A stretch of DNA of 64,000 nucleotides from Kocuria rhizophila DC2201. Lineage in GTDB: Bacteria > Actinomycetota > Actinomycetes > Actinomycetales > Micrococcaceae. Made by a program: the position numbers and the translations under genes. Location of the stretch: positions 1,054,001 to 1,118,000 of the forward strand of contig NC_010617.1 of assembly GCF_000010285.1 (NCBI RefSeq), written 5' to 3'. The notes beneath the pieces were generated by a model that saw only the letters and a program-made list of their open reading frames with translations, was not told the DNA's origin and searched no databases. Shown here one piece after another: positions 37,147 to 45,581 of this stretch (position 1 is its first letter; each line of letters starts with the position of its first letter).

Positions 37147-37728
37147 GTGCCTGTCAGCTTCACCGCCATCGACTTCGAGACCGCCAACCGCAGCCTCGCC
37201 TCCGCGTGCGCCCTGGGCGTGGTGCGGGTGCGGGACGGGCAGGTGGTCGACACCAGGTACTCCCTCATCCGGCCGCCGGCCGGCCACGACGCCTTCGAAC
37301 CCGGCAACGTCCGGATCCACGGCATCCGGCCCGCCGAGGTCACGCACGCACCCACGTTCGACAGGCTGTGGGACTGGATGTGCGAGAACATCACGCCAGA
37401 GGACCCCGACGCCGTGCTCGTCGCGCACAACGCTGTGTTCGACACCGGCGTGGTCAAGGCCGCCAACCGCGCGTGCGGTCGGGACCCGAGGCCGTGGGAC
37501 TACGCCTGCACGCTGCGCCTCGCGCGCGCGGCGTACACGCTGCGCTCCTATGCCCTGCCCTCGGCCTCCCGGGCGGCGGGCGCGGAGGTCGAGGACCACC
37601 ACAACGCCCTCAGCGACGCGCTGGCGTGCGCGGGCATCGTCCTGGACCTCGCCCGGCGCAGCGGGGCGGACACGATGCCGGATCTCGCCGCCCACTACGG
37701 TGTGCGCCTCCAACGGGCGCTGCTGTGA
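37147..37728 (+). CDS. DEDDh-family 3'-5' exonuclease
   Basis: 193 residues with the four acidic ligands and His of the DnaQ fold: FTAIDFETAN (D, E), LVAHNAVFDTGVV (D) and EDHHNALSDALACA (H, D). Such small proteins resemble the DNA polymerase III epsilon subunit but usually act in repair or RNA turnover. Specific target unknown. Confidence 0.88.
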   Translation: MPVSFTAIDFETANRSLASACALGVVRVRDGQVVDTRYSLIRPPAGHDAFEPGNVRIHGIRPAEVTHAPTFDRLWDWMCENITPEDPDAVLVAHNAVFDTGVVKAANRACGRDPRPWDYACTLRLARAAYTLRSYALPSASRAAGAEVEDHHNALSDALACAGIVLDLARRSGADTMPDLAAHYGVRLQRALL

Positions 37729-37809
37729 CGCGCCCGATCTGATCCGGAACCACGCGCAGCGCAGGGGCTGCCGCGGCCGCACCTCAGCGGTGCGTGCTCC
37801 CGTGCGGGG

Positions 37810-38856
37810 TCACGGCCGCCAGAGTGAGAGCCAGGTCTCGGCCAGCGTGAGGAGCTCGGAGCGGGTGGCGAGTGCCACCGGGGCCTGCGCGGACTCCCCG
37901 GGAGCCTCGAGTCCCCAGCGCGCGGCCGCCACGGTGGTGGTCACGGCCCGCGCGGCTGCCTGGACCGTGTCGTCCCCGGGCAGCATGTCGGAGGCGCACC
38001 GGGCGACGTCGTCCCCGGAGTCCTGCGCCGTGGCGTCCGTGCCAGCGGCCGCTTCGAGCAGGGCGGCCAGTCCGCGCACGAGGGCGGTGGACGCGGCGTG
38101 CTCCGGTGCGGGGGCCGGTTCTGCGGGGTCCAGCAGCGCGCGGCGTGACCCGGGGTTTGTGCACGCGTGCAGCAGGTCCAGGGTGTGCGGGGCGGGGCGG
38201 GTGAGCAGGCCGCACACGCGGGCGGTCTCGGCCACCACCTCACGCAGTTCCGCCCCCGACGCACGGGCGCGGACCGCGGCGTGGACCGCCAGCGCCATGC
38301 CCACCGCGGCGGTCTGGGCCTCCGGGCTGCCGTGGGTGATGGCCGCGGAATCGACCGCGAGGGCCACGAGAGGCTTCCAGCCGATGCCCGGCAGCACACC
38401 GTAGGGGGCGGTGCGGGCCAGGAGCTCGGGGCTGCCGGCGAGCGGCAGCACGGGCCGCATGACCTCGCCCAGAGCGCCGGTGGTCAGCGCATCGAACGTG
38501 TCCCCGCCGTGCTCACCCGGCGCGGCGAGAGTGGGGTGCTCCCGGTCGAAGCCGTCGGACGGTGGGTGGGGTGCATCCTCTGGCAGCCGCGCGCCGTTCT
38601 CGACCGCCCAGCGCAGGTACGCCAACCACGCACACGCGGTGGGATCGGCGTTCTGCCCGTCCGCGGCCCAGCGGGCCACCTCGTTCAGTGCGCTGACCGT
38701 GCGGGCGGCCAGTTGGGTGGACTGGTCGGGCCCCGGACCACCGGAGGCCACCCAGGGGGCCAGGACCACGCCGCGCACCGACCCCGGATAGGAGTCCGAC
38801 GCCGCGTCCAGCCCGTGGTCTCGGTCCAGCAGTTCGGTGGGGTGCTCACGTGTCAT
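37810..38856 (-). CDS. ADP-ribosylglycohydrolase family protein with degenerate metal sites
   Basis: 348 residues, mostly helical. SAAITHGSPEAQTAAVGMALAVHAAV is the conserved central block of the family. The first metal motif, normally TDDT-Q near the N-terminus, reads GPDQSTQL, and the second, normally GGDTDT, reads PGDDTVQA, so several magnesium ligands are changed. The N-terminal GDALG loop is also missing. It may bind ADP-ribose without hydrolysing it, or have another activity. ATG 38856 follows TAGACT by 6 bases on the minus strand. Confidence 0.75.
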   Translation of the reverse strand: MTREHPTELLDRDHGLDAASDSYPGSVRGVVLAPWVASGGPGPDQSTQLAARTVSALNEVARWAADGQNADPTACAWLAYLRWAVENGARLPEDAPHPPSDGFDREHPTLAAPGEHGGDTFDALTTGALGEVMRPVLPLAGSPELLARTAPYGVLPGIGWKPLVALAVDSAAITHGSPEAQTAAVGMALAVHAAVRARASGAELREVVAETARVCGLLTRPAPHTLDLLHACTNPGSRRALLDPAEPAPAPEHAASTALVRGLAALLEAAAGTDATAQDSGDDVARCASDMLPGDDTVQAAARAVTTTVAAARWGLEAPGESAQAPVALATRSELLTLAETWLSLWRP

Positions 38857-38862
38857 GGGCCC

Positions 38863-38868
38863 AGTCTA
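38863..38868 (-). promoter_or_regulatory. -10 element of the leaderless ADP-ribosylglycohydrolase-like gene (TAGACT)
   Basis: Minus strand: TAGACT, 6 bases, then ATG 38856. Confidence 0.55.
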
Positions 38869-38928
38869 GGAAGCCCGCGGGCCGGGGGTGGCCACGGCTA
38901 GAGACGGCACGGCCGGGGACGGCACGGG

Positions 38929-40041
38929 TCAGCGGGTCGAGCCCGGGCAGCCCACGCCCGAGGGGTTGATCCTGCAGTCGTCCGCCACGTTGTGCACGGT
39001 GGCCCGCCACACGCTCAGCCCCACGGGGGGCGAGGTGACCTGGTTGTAGCCCATGACCGGCTGCCACCCGGTGTCGGCGATGTTGTACTCGCCGTAGAAC
39101 GAGGTGGTCAGCACCACGGAGAAGTCACCGGTGGAGCGGTACACGTGCGACGTGTCGGTGGGAACGTCCCACTGACCGTCGGCCAGGGGAGCGCCCGTCA
39201 GCGGAGTGGGGCCCAGGGTGGCCCCGTCGCCGTAGTTCCAGGTGTACTGCACGGGGTAGGCGCGCACGGACACGGGGTACCCGCCCAGGGTGGTGGTGAA
39301 CGTCTGGGGCTGGGCCACCGCGTACACGTTGGTGTTCATGTTCTTGAGGGTGTCGGGTGCGGGTTGCACGTGGCTCTCCGCGGGCGCCACCGCCAGCCGC
39401 TGGAAGTCCTGGATGGTGAAGACGGGCAGGGACACGAAGCCGTCCTCCCCGGCGCCGTCCGCCTGCGCGTTGGACACGCACATCTGCGTGCCGCGTGCCG
39501 ATCGCTGACCGTCCGAGGCCCCGCCCACCACGATGTCCATGTTCACGCCGGCCGCACCGGAATCGTCTGTGCACTCCTGCTGGGAGCGGCACCCGCGCAG
39601 GGCGGCGCCCTTCTCACCCGTGCACGGGTCCTGCAGGCCGTACGTGGTCCGGTTCTTGGCCGTGTCCATGAGGCGGGCGTTGAAGAAGATGGAGTCGTCA
39701 TTCGACATCAGGGCATTCCGCAGAGCGCGCTGAAAATCTGGATCGGTATCGGGGTTCCATGTGTCAGAAGCAGAGCCAGATTGGCCGCCAGTGCGACCTG
39801 CAGGACCTCCGATTCCTGCAGTACCTCCATTAGGATGCACCGTTTTACTGAGGGAAATTGAAATATCGGAGCCGCTTGCTTGTGCATCGGAAGTTGCGAG
39901 ACCGGCTTCGTCACCCTGACCCCATCCGTCTGCGGAGTCAGCTGCGCTCGCGGGACTCTGCATCGTGAATGCAGCTAGAAATAAAATTGATGCAACCGCA
40001 ATAAGCGCGCATGTTTTTGTGTACCACTGGGAGTAAATCAC
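38929..40041 (-). CDS. Secreted protein with PKD-like domain
   Basis: 370 residues. Signal peptide at the N-terminus (positive TK, hydrophobic CALIAVASILFLAAF, cleavage probably after SPASA). A polar Gly/Ser stretch follows, then a middle region with paired cysteines (DPCTGE, RGCRSQQECTDD) and a C-terminal PKD-like beta domain (VQYTWNYGDGATL, SHVYRSTGDFSVVLTT). No enzyme motif seen; probably surface or extracellular. GTG start overlaps the lipoprotein stop by 4 bases. Its N-terminal part is AT-rich and uses a TTA Leu codon, rare here, unlike its GC-rich C-terminal part. Confidence 0.8.
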   Translation of the reverse strand: MIYSQWYTKTCALIAVASILFLAAFTMQSPASAADSADGWGQGDEAGLATSDAQASGSDISISLSKTVHPNGGTAGIGGPAGRTGGQSGSASDTWNPDTDPDFQRALRNALMSNDDSIFFNARLMDTAKNRTTYGLQDPCTGEKGAALRGCRSQQECTDDSGAAGVNMDIVVGGASDGQRSARGTQMCVSNAQADGAGEDGFVSLPVFTIQDFQRLAVAPAESHVQPAPDTLKNMNTNVYAVAQPQTFTTTLGGYPVSVRAYPVQYTWNYGDGATLGPTPLTGAPLADGQWDVPTDTSHVYRSTGDFSVVLTTSFYGEYNIADTGWQPVMGYNQVTSPPVGLSVWRATVHNVADDCRINPSGVGCPGSTR

Positions 40042-40380
40042 AATGAGCCCCGAGGAGAGGCCGTTACATAGATCCAGTTCCCGCCGCTGTAAATGAGCGA
40101 AGTGTCTAGAATTTTATCACTTTCATATGGGGCTTGCCGACTTGCGGTTTTCCCATGATCCACAACCAGGAACCCTGCACTTTTTGCATTCACTGGCATC
40201 GTGTACTCGCCTGTCGTGCGTTTCACGAACGTGCCGGGGAGGATGGTTGCAGACTCGGACCCTCCAGCCATCCAAGACCCGGACTTATATATTTCCTCAA
40301 TGCGTCCGTATTGGGCGGAGCATCGATCACACGTCGTCGATGTGAGCTCTCGAATAATGCTCGTGTCGCCAGTCTGGATG
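39841..40380. other. AT-rich patch across a gene junction
   Basis: Hand count gives 284 G+C in 540 bases, about 53%, against about 70% around it. It covers the last part of the lipoprotein gene and the first part of the PKD protein gene, with no stop or frameshift. No repeats, tRNA or transposase flank it. Confidence 0.8.
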
Positions 40381-40793
40381 GAGTACCACTGCGCATCCGC
40401 CCGGTAGTTCAGGAACGCCTGCGCGCCGGCCTCTGTCTCCTGCGCGGCCTCCTTGGGCATCACCGGTTTCGGCACGTTGCGGGCGGGATGCTCCAGGGTG
40501 GCGGGTTCGTAGTCGTCCGGGACCTTCTGGCCCGTCGCGAGAACGGTGGGCTCCTGGGGGCGCCAGTCCTCGGGCAGCGGGGACGACGATCCCGTGGTGG
40601 AGGCGCTGGCAGAGGCGGGTGGGGTGCTGGGCGAGGCGGCGTCGTCGTGCGAGGAAGCGCTGGACGCGGTGGGCTGGGGGGAGGCGGAGCCGTCCGCCGC
40701 GGGGCCACCCCCGCAGCCACTCAGCGTGAGTGCCGCGACTCCGGCGACCACCAGGGCGCGTGCCCCCACTCGTGCGGACCGTGCATGCTGCAT
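40038..40793 (-). CDS. Lipoprotein (DUF6318-like)
   Basis: 251 residues. Lipoprotein signal with lipobox LTLSGC (Cys27), then about 60 Ser/Thr/Pro/Ala-rich linker residues. The conserved part follows: DYEPATLEHPARNVPKPVMP and FLNYRADAQWYSIQTGDTSIIRELTS, plus a Cys pair TCDRCSAQY. Function unknown. ATG 40793 is preferred (AGGGAG 10 bases upstream, short signal peptide); an ATG at 40841, 7 bases after a TATGCT hexamer, is a possible leaderless start that would add 16 residues. Forms a coupled pair with the PKD protein gene. Confidence 0.78.
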   Translation of the reverse strand: MQHARSARVGARALVVAGVAALTLSGCGGGPAADGSASPQPTASSASSHDDAASPSTPPASASASTTGSSSPLPEDWRPQEPTVLATGQKVPDDYEPATLEHPARNVPKPVMPKEAAQETEAGAQAFLNYRADAQWYSIQTGDTSIIRELTSTTCDRCSAQYGRIEEIYKSGSWMAGGSESATILPGTFVKRTTGEYTMPVNAKSAGFLVVDHGKTASRQAPYESDKILDTSLIYSGGNWIYVTASPRGSL

Positions 40794-41111
40794 GTGCCGT
40801 GAACTCCCTGCGTCGCGGACCCGGTGTGATGCACCGGACATTTCCCAGAGCATAGAGCGGGAACGCTCGCCTCAGGGGGCGCATTCACGCAATTGTGGAC
40901 AACGGAGAACATGCACATGCATGACGCCAGGTCAGCGGGGTGCCGACCGCGCGACCACCGCGGAGAATTCATCATGTTTCAGGCGCCCACGCCCTGGAAA
41001 CGATGCATAATCATGGACTTGGGGGGGGCGTTGCCCTCACGGCCCGGCGTCCGATCTGCACCGGGTGCCGATCCGCTCGTGGATGTCCGAGGGCCCCGTT
41101 ACGGTGAGCCC
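40794..41111. other. Divergent spacer between the lipoprotein gene and sbcD
   Basis: Holds TATGCT (40854-40849, minus strand), a likely -10 for the lipoprotein gene, and a 6-bp hairpin (CCGGTG/CACCGG, 40821-40837) in its leader. It also holds a run of eight G at 41021-41028 and the sbcD -10 element. No gene seen. Confidence 0.45.
41100..41105 (+). promoter_or_regulatory. -10 element of leaderless sbcD (TACGGT)
   Basis: TACGGT, 6 bases, then ATG 41112. Favours this ATG over in-frame upstream codons. Confidence 0.5.
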
Positions 41112-42335
41112 ATGCTGATGCTGCACACCTCCGACTGGCACCTGGGACGCACGTTCCACGGGGTCGACATCCTGGACGTCCAGGCTCGGGCCATGACGGA
41201 GATCGTCGCGTGGGTCCGTGAGTACGACGTCTCGGTGGTGCTCGTCTCCGGGGACGTCTACGACCGTGCCCAGCCCCGCACGGAGGTGGTGGAGCTGCTC
41301 AACCGCACACTGGGTGAGATCCGTGAGGCCGGGGCCCAGGTGGTCCTCACGAGCGGCAACCACGACTCCCCGGCCCGTCTCGGCTTCGGGTCGCAGATCA
41401 TGTCCCATGGCGGCGTCCACCTGCTGACCACACTTGAGGACGCATGGCGGCCGGCGCTGTTCACGCAGCGCGACGGTCGGCTCACGGTGTCCCGGGGCGC
41501 AGTGCCGGCGGGAGAGCCCTCCGCCGGTTCCCCCGTCGCCGCCGCGGAGGACACCACGGTGGCCGTCTACGGCATCCCCTACCTAGAACCGCGCGCCGCC
41601 GCGCCCCTCCTGGACTGTGCACCCACCCACCAGGGTGTCCTGGGTGCGGTGACGGCGCGGATCGACGACGCCCGCAACCGTCCCGGGGTCCCCACCGTGG
41701 TGATGGCCCACGCCTTCGTCACGGGCGCCGAGCCCACCGACTCGGAGCGGGTGGTCGACTCGGGCGGACTGGGCACGGCGTCCGCGGAGATTTTCGCGGG
41801 ACACGACTACACCGCCCTGGGCCACCTGCACCGACGGCAGCGCGTCATCGAGACCGTGCGCTACAGCGGATCGCCCGTGGCCTACTCGTTCTCGGAGGCG
41901 GAGCACTCCAAGGGTGCGTGGCTCGTGGACGTGCGGTCCGACGGCGTGCACGGGGTGACGCCCCTGGACCATGCGTCCGGGATGCGCCTGGCCCGGCTCA
42001 GGGGACAGCTCGACGCGCTGCTGACGGAGCCGGAGCACACCCGTGCCCAGGACGCCTGGTGCCAGGTGGTGCTCACGGACGCCGAACGCCCCGCCGCGGC
42101 CATGGAACGGGTCCGCACCCGGTTCCCCCACACCGTGGAGCTGCGCTGGGAACCGGAGGGAAGCCGGGCCGCCACCCCGCTGGGCTACAGCGCACGAGTC
42201 GCCGGTGTCGCCAGCCCGGGGGAGCTGTGCGCCCGGTTCTACGACCACGTCCGGGGCCGGTCGCTCTCGCCGTCCGAGGCCGCCGAGCTGGACGACGCGG
42301 TGGCGGCCGTGTGCGAGAAGGGAGCCGGGCGATGA
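41112..42335 (+). CDS. sbcD: Exonuclease subunit SbcD
   Basis: Mre11-type nuclease of the SbcCD complex, which opens hairpins and processes DNA ends. 407 residues. Phosphoesterase motifs: HTSDWHLGRTFHG, LVSGDVYDR, TSGNHDSPARLGFGS, MAHAFVTG and LGHLHRRQ. The C-terminal capping domain is present. Its stop overlaps the start of sbcC by 4 bases (ATGA). Confidence 0.95.
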   Translation: MLMLHTSDWHLGRTFHGVDILDVQARAMTEIVAWVREYDVSVVLVSGDVYDRAQPRTEVVELLNRTLGEIREAGAQVVLTSGNHDSPARLGFGSQIMSHGGVHLLTTLEDAWRPALFTQRDGRLTVSRGAVPAGEPSAGSPVAAAEDTTVAVYGIPYLEPRAAAPLLDCAPTHQGVLGAVTARIDDARNRPGVPTVVMAHAFVTGAEPTDSERVVDSGGLGTASAEIFAGHDYTALGHLHRRQRVIETVRYSGSPVAYSFSEAEHSKGAWLVDVRSDGVHGVTPLDHASGMRLARLRGQLDALLTEPEHTRAQDAWCQVVLTDAERPAAAMERVRTRFPHTVELRWEPEGSRAATPLGYSARVAGVASPGELCARFYDHVRGRSLSPSEAAELDDAVAAVCEKGAGR

Positions 42336-45300
42336 GACTGCACCGGATGGAGATCACGGCGTTCGGGCCGTTCGCCGGCCAGGAGGTCGTGGACTTCGAG
42401 GGGCTCAACCGCGCCGGGGTGTTCCTGCTCAACGGGGAGACGGGTTCCGGCAAGACCAGCGTGCTGGACGCGATCTGCTTCGCGCTCTACGGAACGGGAC
42501 CCACCACGGCGGCCAAGGGCGGACGCAAGGCCCAGCACAGCGACCACGCCGACCCCCACACCGGGCCACGGGTGGACGTCGAGTTCTCGGCCGGGGGTCG
42601 CCGCTGGCACGTGAGCCGCACGCCCGCGTGGCGAGAGCCCTCCTCGCGCGCCGCCTCGGGATGGACCGAACGCCACGCCACCGTGCTGCTGCGCGAGTCG
42701 GTCGAGGGCCAGTGGATGGAGCGTGGCTACCGGCCGGACGACGTGGGGCAGCAGATCCACCACGCGATCGGGCTGGACCGCGAGCAGTTCACCCAGGTCA
42801 TGATGCTGCCCCAGGGCCGTTTCGCCCGTTTCCTGCAGGCCGGGTCCAAGGAACGGGAGGAGCTGCTGGAAACCCTCTTCGGCACCGATGTGTACGCCGG
42901 GATCCAGGACGAGCTCAAGGCCCGGGCGGATCACGCCAAGCAGCAGCTGCGGGACGCGGGCGCCGAGGCGCAGCGCACCGAGGAGCTGCTGGAACGCTTC
43001 CGCGCCAGGCTGCTCGCGGCCGTGGAGGAGCTGCCCGCTCGAGCCCAGGACGAGGTCGAGGGGACCCCGGTGGCGTCGTGGGCGCCGCGGGAACAGGCGG
43101 TGGACGAGACCGGGCCATCGGACGGGCCCGCGCAGTGGACGGACCCCACGGGGGAGACCCCGAGCGCCACGGGCAATGAGGACGACGGCCGCGGTCCGGA
43201 GGATGCCCGCGACGTCACTGCCCGGTGGGCGGACCTCGCCGGGGCCGGTGGTGCGCTCGTGGACGCGGTGGACCGCGCTCGTCAGCGAGCCGCCGAGGAG
43301 TTCACGGTGGCCCAGCGCAGGGCCGCTGGGCTCGAGGCCGCGCGGGAACGGCTGGACCACTTCGACAGCCTCACCCGACGGCGCGAAAAACTGTCCGAGG
43401 AGCACGAGCGCGCGCAGGACGCCGCCCGCACGCTGCAGGAGCACGACGCCGCGCACCAGCTCCAGGACGTCGTCCAGGCCTCTCGCACGGCCACCCGGGA
43501 GGAGACGGAGGCGGCGCAGCGCGTCAGCGATCTCCGCACCGAACTCGCCCCGCAGAGCCCGCCGGGGCGCTCCGGCCGCCAGGTGCTGGCGGAGCACGCC
43601 CCGCTGCTGGACGAGCAGCTGGCGGCGAGGGCGTTCTCGGCGTCGTTGCGCGATGCCGCCGTGGCCGCGCGGGAGGCGGCCCGCCGGGCCGTCGAACGGG
43701 CCGGGGCCCTGGAGCGGGACCGGGCCGACATGGAGCGCGAGACCCGGCACCTGCAGCAGCTGGAGGGGGCGGAGCAGCAGCTGCGGGAGCGGATGGAGGG
43801 CGAACGCGTGGCCCTCGCCGAACGGGAGCACGACCTGGAGCAGCTGCGCTCGGACACCAGGGACGAAGCCCTCGTGCGAGAGCGGGCCCGCAGTGCACGG
43901 GCCGCGGTGGAGGCGAGCCGGGACTACGAGCACGCCAGGGCCACGGCGGAGCAGCGGGGCCGGGACTACGAGCGGGACGAGACCGCCCGCCGGGAGGCCG
44001 CCCGTCACGTGGAGGGGCTGGAGGCGCTGCGCTTCGAGCACGCGGCCTCGGCACTGGCCGAGGAGCTGGCACCGGGGGCACCGTGCCCGGTGTGCGGTTC
44101 CACGTGCCACCCCGAACCGGCCACCGCGGCTCCGGGTGACGAGGTCACGGTGGCGGACCTGGAGCGTGCCCGGGCCGCACGGGACGCCGCACAGGACACT
44201 GCGGATGCCTCCCACGCCACGTGGCAGCGGGCCCAGCACGCCGCCGCCGAGGCCCTGGGACGCGGGGCGGAGGAGGATCTCGACGCCGTGGTGGAACGCG
44301 CACGGCGGGCCGCCGAGGAGGAGACCGAGCTCGTCGCGCGGCTCGAGCGGGCGGAGCGCATCGCCCGCGCGGTCGCCTCGGGGCGCGAGACGCTCGCCGA
44401 GGTGGAGGAACGTGCTGCGAGCACGAGTGCCGAGGCCGCCAGCGCACGGATCCGGGTGGACGCGGCGGCACAGCACTGCGACCGTGAGCGCGAGCAGCTC
44501 GCGCAGAGCCTGCGAGGCTTCAGGGACGCCCCGCGGTTCCTGGAGCACGCCGAGCAGCTGCTGGAGCACCTCGACGCTTGGGAGAGCGCCCACAGGGCGC
44601 ACGAGCAGGCCCGGGAGCACGCCCGACTCAGCACGCACGCTCTGGAACGCGCGGTGTCCGCCTCACCGTTCGACGGCGCGGCGGACGTCTCCCGCGCACT
44701 GCTGGAACCGGGGGAGGCCCGGGAGCTCCGGACCTGGTGGGAGGCCCACGAGCGGGATGCCGCCGCCCTCGACGCCGAGCTCGCCACGGAGGAGATGCGC
44801 CGCGCCGCGGCCCTCGACGGGCCGGAACGCGAGGAACTCTCCGACGCCGCCCTGTCCCGCGCGGCCCTCGCGCGCGACGATCTGGACATGCTGCGTGACC
44901 GGCTCACCCGGCAGCTCGGGGGTCTGCACGCCCTCGTCGAGGACATCACCGCCACCGCGAGCCAGATCCCGGATCAGGACGCCCGCCACCGCGGCATCCG
45001 GGAGCGCGCGGCCACGCTCGGCGGTCTCGCGGACGTGGCCACCGCCACGTCCTCCGAGAACTCCCTGCGCATGACCCTGACCTCGTTCGTGCTCGCGGCC
45101 AAGCTCGAGCAGGTGGCCGCCGTGGCCTCCGAGCACCTCAGCCGCATGTCCTCCGGTCGCTTCACCCTGGTGCACACGGACCAGACCCGGGGCGGCGGCA
45201 AGTCGGGGCTCGGCCTCGAGATCGACGACTCCTGGACCGGTGTGCGCCGCGGCACCGAGACGCTGTCCGGGGGTGAGTCCTTCTTCACCTCCCTCGCGCT

Positions 45301-45571
45301 GGCCCTCGCGCTCGCGGACGTGGTGCGGGCGGAGGCCGGTGGCCGGGACATCGACACGTTGTTCGTGGACGAGGGTTTCGGCTCCCTGGACGAGCAGACC
45401 CTGGAGCAGGTGCTGGAAACCCTCGACGGGCTGCGCCGTGACGGACGGGTGATCGGCGTGGTGTCCCACGTCAGCGAGATGAAGCAGCGGATCGACACGC
45501 AACTGGTCGTGACTAAGACCCCCCAGGGCTCCCACCTCGGCATCGAGGCGGACCCGTGGTCTCCCGCGTAG
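42332..45571 (+). CDS. sbcC: Exonuclease subunit SbcC
   Basis: Rad50-like ATPase partner of SbcD, 1079 residues. N-terminal Walker A LNGETGSGKTSVLDAICFALYG, a long coiled coil with the zinc-hook CPVC at residues 585-588, then signature LSGGESFFTSLALALAL and Walker B DTLFVDEGFGSLDEQTL. A low-complexity acidic, Pro/Thr-rich stretch of about 65 residues (about 235-300) interrupts the first coiled-coil arm. Coupled to sbcD. The last bases contain the -10 element of the next gene. Confidence 0.95.
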   Translation: MRLHRMEITAFGPFAGQEVVDFEGLNRAGVFLLNGETGSGKTSVLDAICFALYGTGPTTAAKGGRKAQHSDHADPHTGPRVDVEFSAGGRRWHVSRTPAWREPSSRAASGWTERHATVLLRESVEGQWMERGYRPDDVGQQIHHAIGLDREQFTQVMMLPQGRFARFLQAGSKEREELLETLFGTDVYAGIQDELKARADHAKQQLRDAGAEAQRTEELLERFRARLLAAVEELPARAQDEVEGTPVASWAPREQAVDETGPSDGPAQWTDPTGETPSATGNEDDGRGPEDARDVTARWADLAGAGGALVDAVDRARQRAAEEFTVAQRRAAGLEAARERLDHFDSLTRRREKLSEEHERAQDAARTLQEHDAAHQLQDVVQASRTATREETEAAQRVSDLRTELAPQSPPGRSGRQVLAEHAPLLDEQLAARAFSASLRDAAVAAREAARRAVERAGALERDRADMERETRHLQQLEGAEQQLRERMEGERVALAEREHDLEQLRSDTRDEALVRERARSARAAVEASRDYEHARATAEQRGRDYERDETARREAARHVEGLEALRFEHAASALAEELAPGAPCPVCGSTCHPEPATAAPGDEVTVADLERARAARDAAQDTADASHATWQRAQHAAAEALGRGAEEDLDAVVERARRAAEEETELVARLERAERIARAVASGRETLAEVEERAASTSAEAASARIRVDAAAQHCDREREQLAQSLRGFRDAPRFLEHAEQLLEHLDAWESAHRAHEQAREHARLSTHALERAVSASPFDGAADVSRALLEPGEARELRTWWEAHERDAAALDAELATEEMRRAAALDGPEREELSDAALSRAALARDDLDMLRDRLTRQLGGLHALVEDITATASQIPDQDARHRGIRERAATLGGLADVATATSSENSLRMTLTSFVLAAKLEQVAAVASEHLSRMSSGRFTLVHTDQTRGGGKSGLGLEIDDSWTGVRRGTETLSGGESFFTSLALALALADVVRAEAGGRDIDTLFVDEGFGSLDEQTLEQVLETLDGLRRDGRVIGVVSHVSEMKQRIDTQLVVTKTPQGSHLGIEADPWSPA

Positions 45572-45574
45572 GCT
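45569..45574 (+). promoter_or_regulatory. -10 element (TAGGCT) formed from the sbcC stop codon
   Basis: The TAG of TAGGCT is the stop codon of sbcC; 7 bases later comes GTG 45582. Fits the leaderless pattern. Confidence 0.5.
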
Positions 45575-45581
45575 GACGCTC

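Noticed and set aside
38929-40793. Mobile element as the cause of the AT-rich patch
   Set aside because: No transposase, integrase, terminal repeat or tRNA edge is present; recombination within genes fits better.
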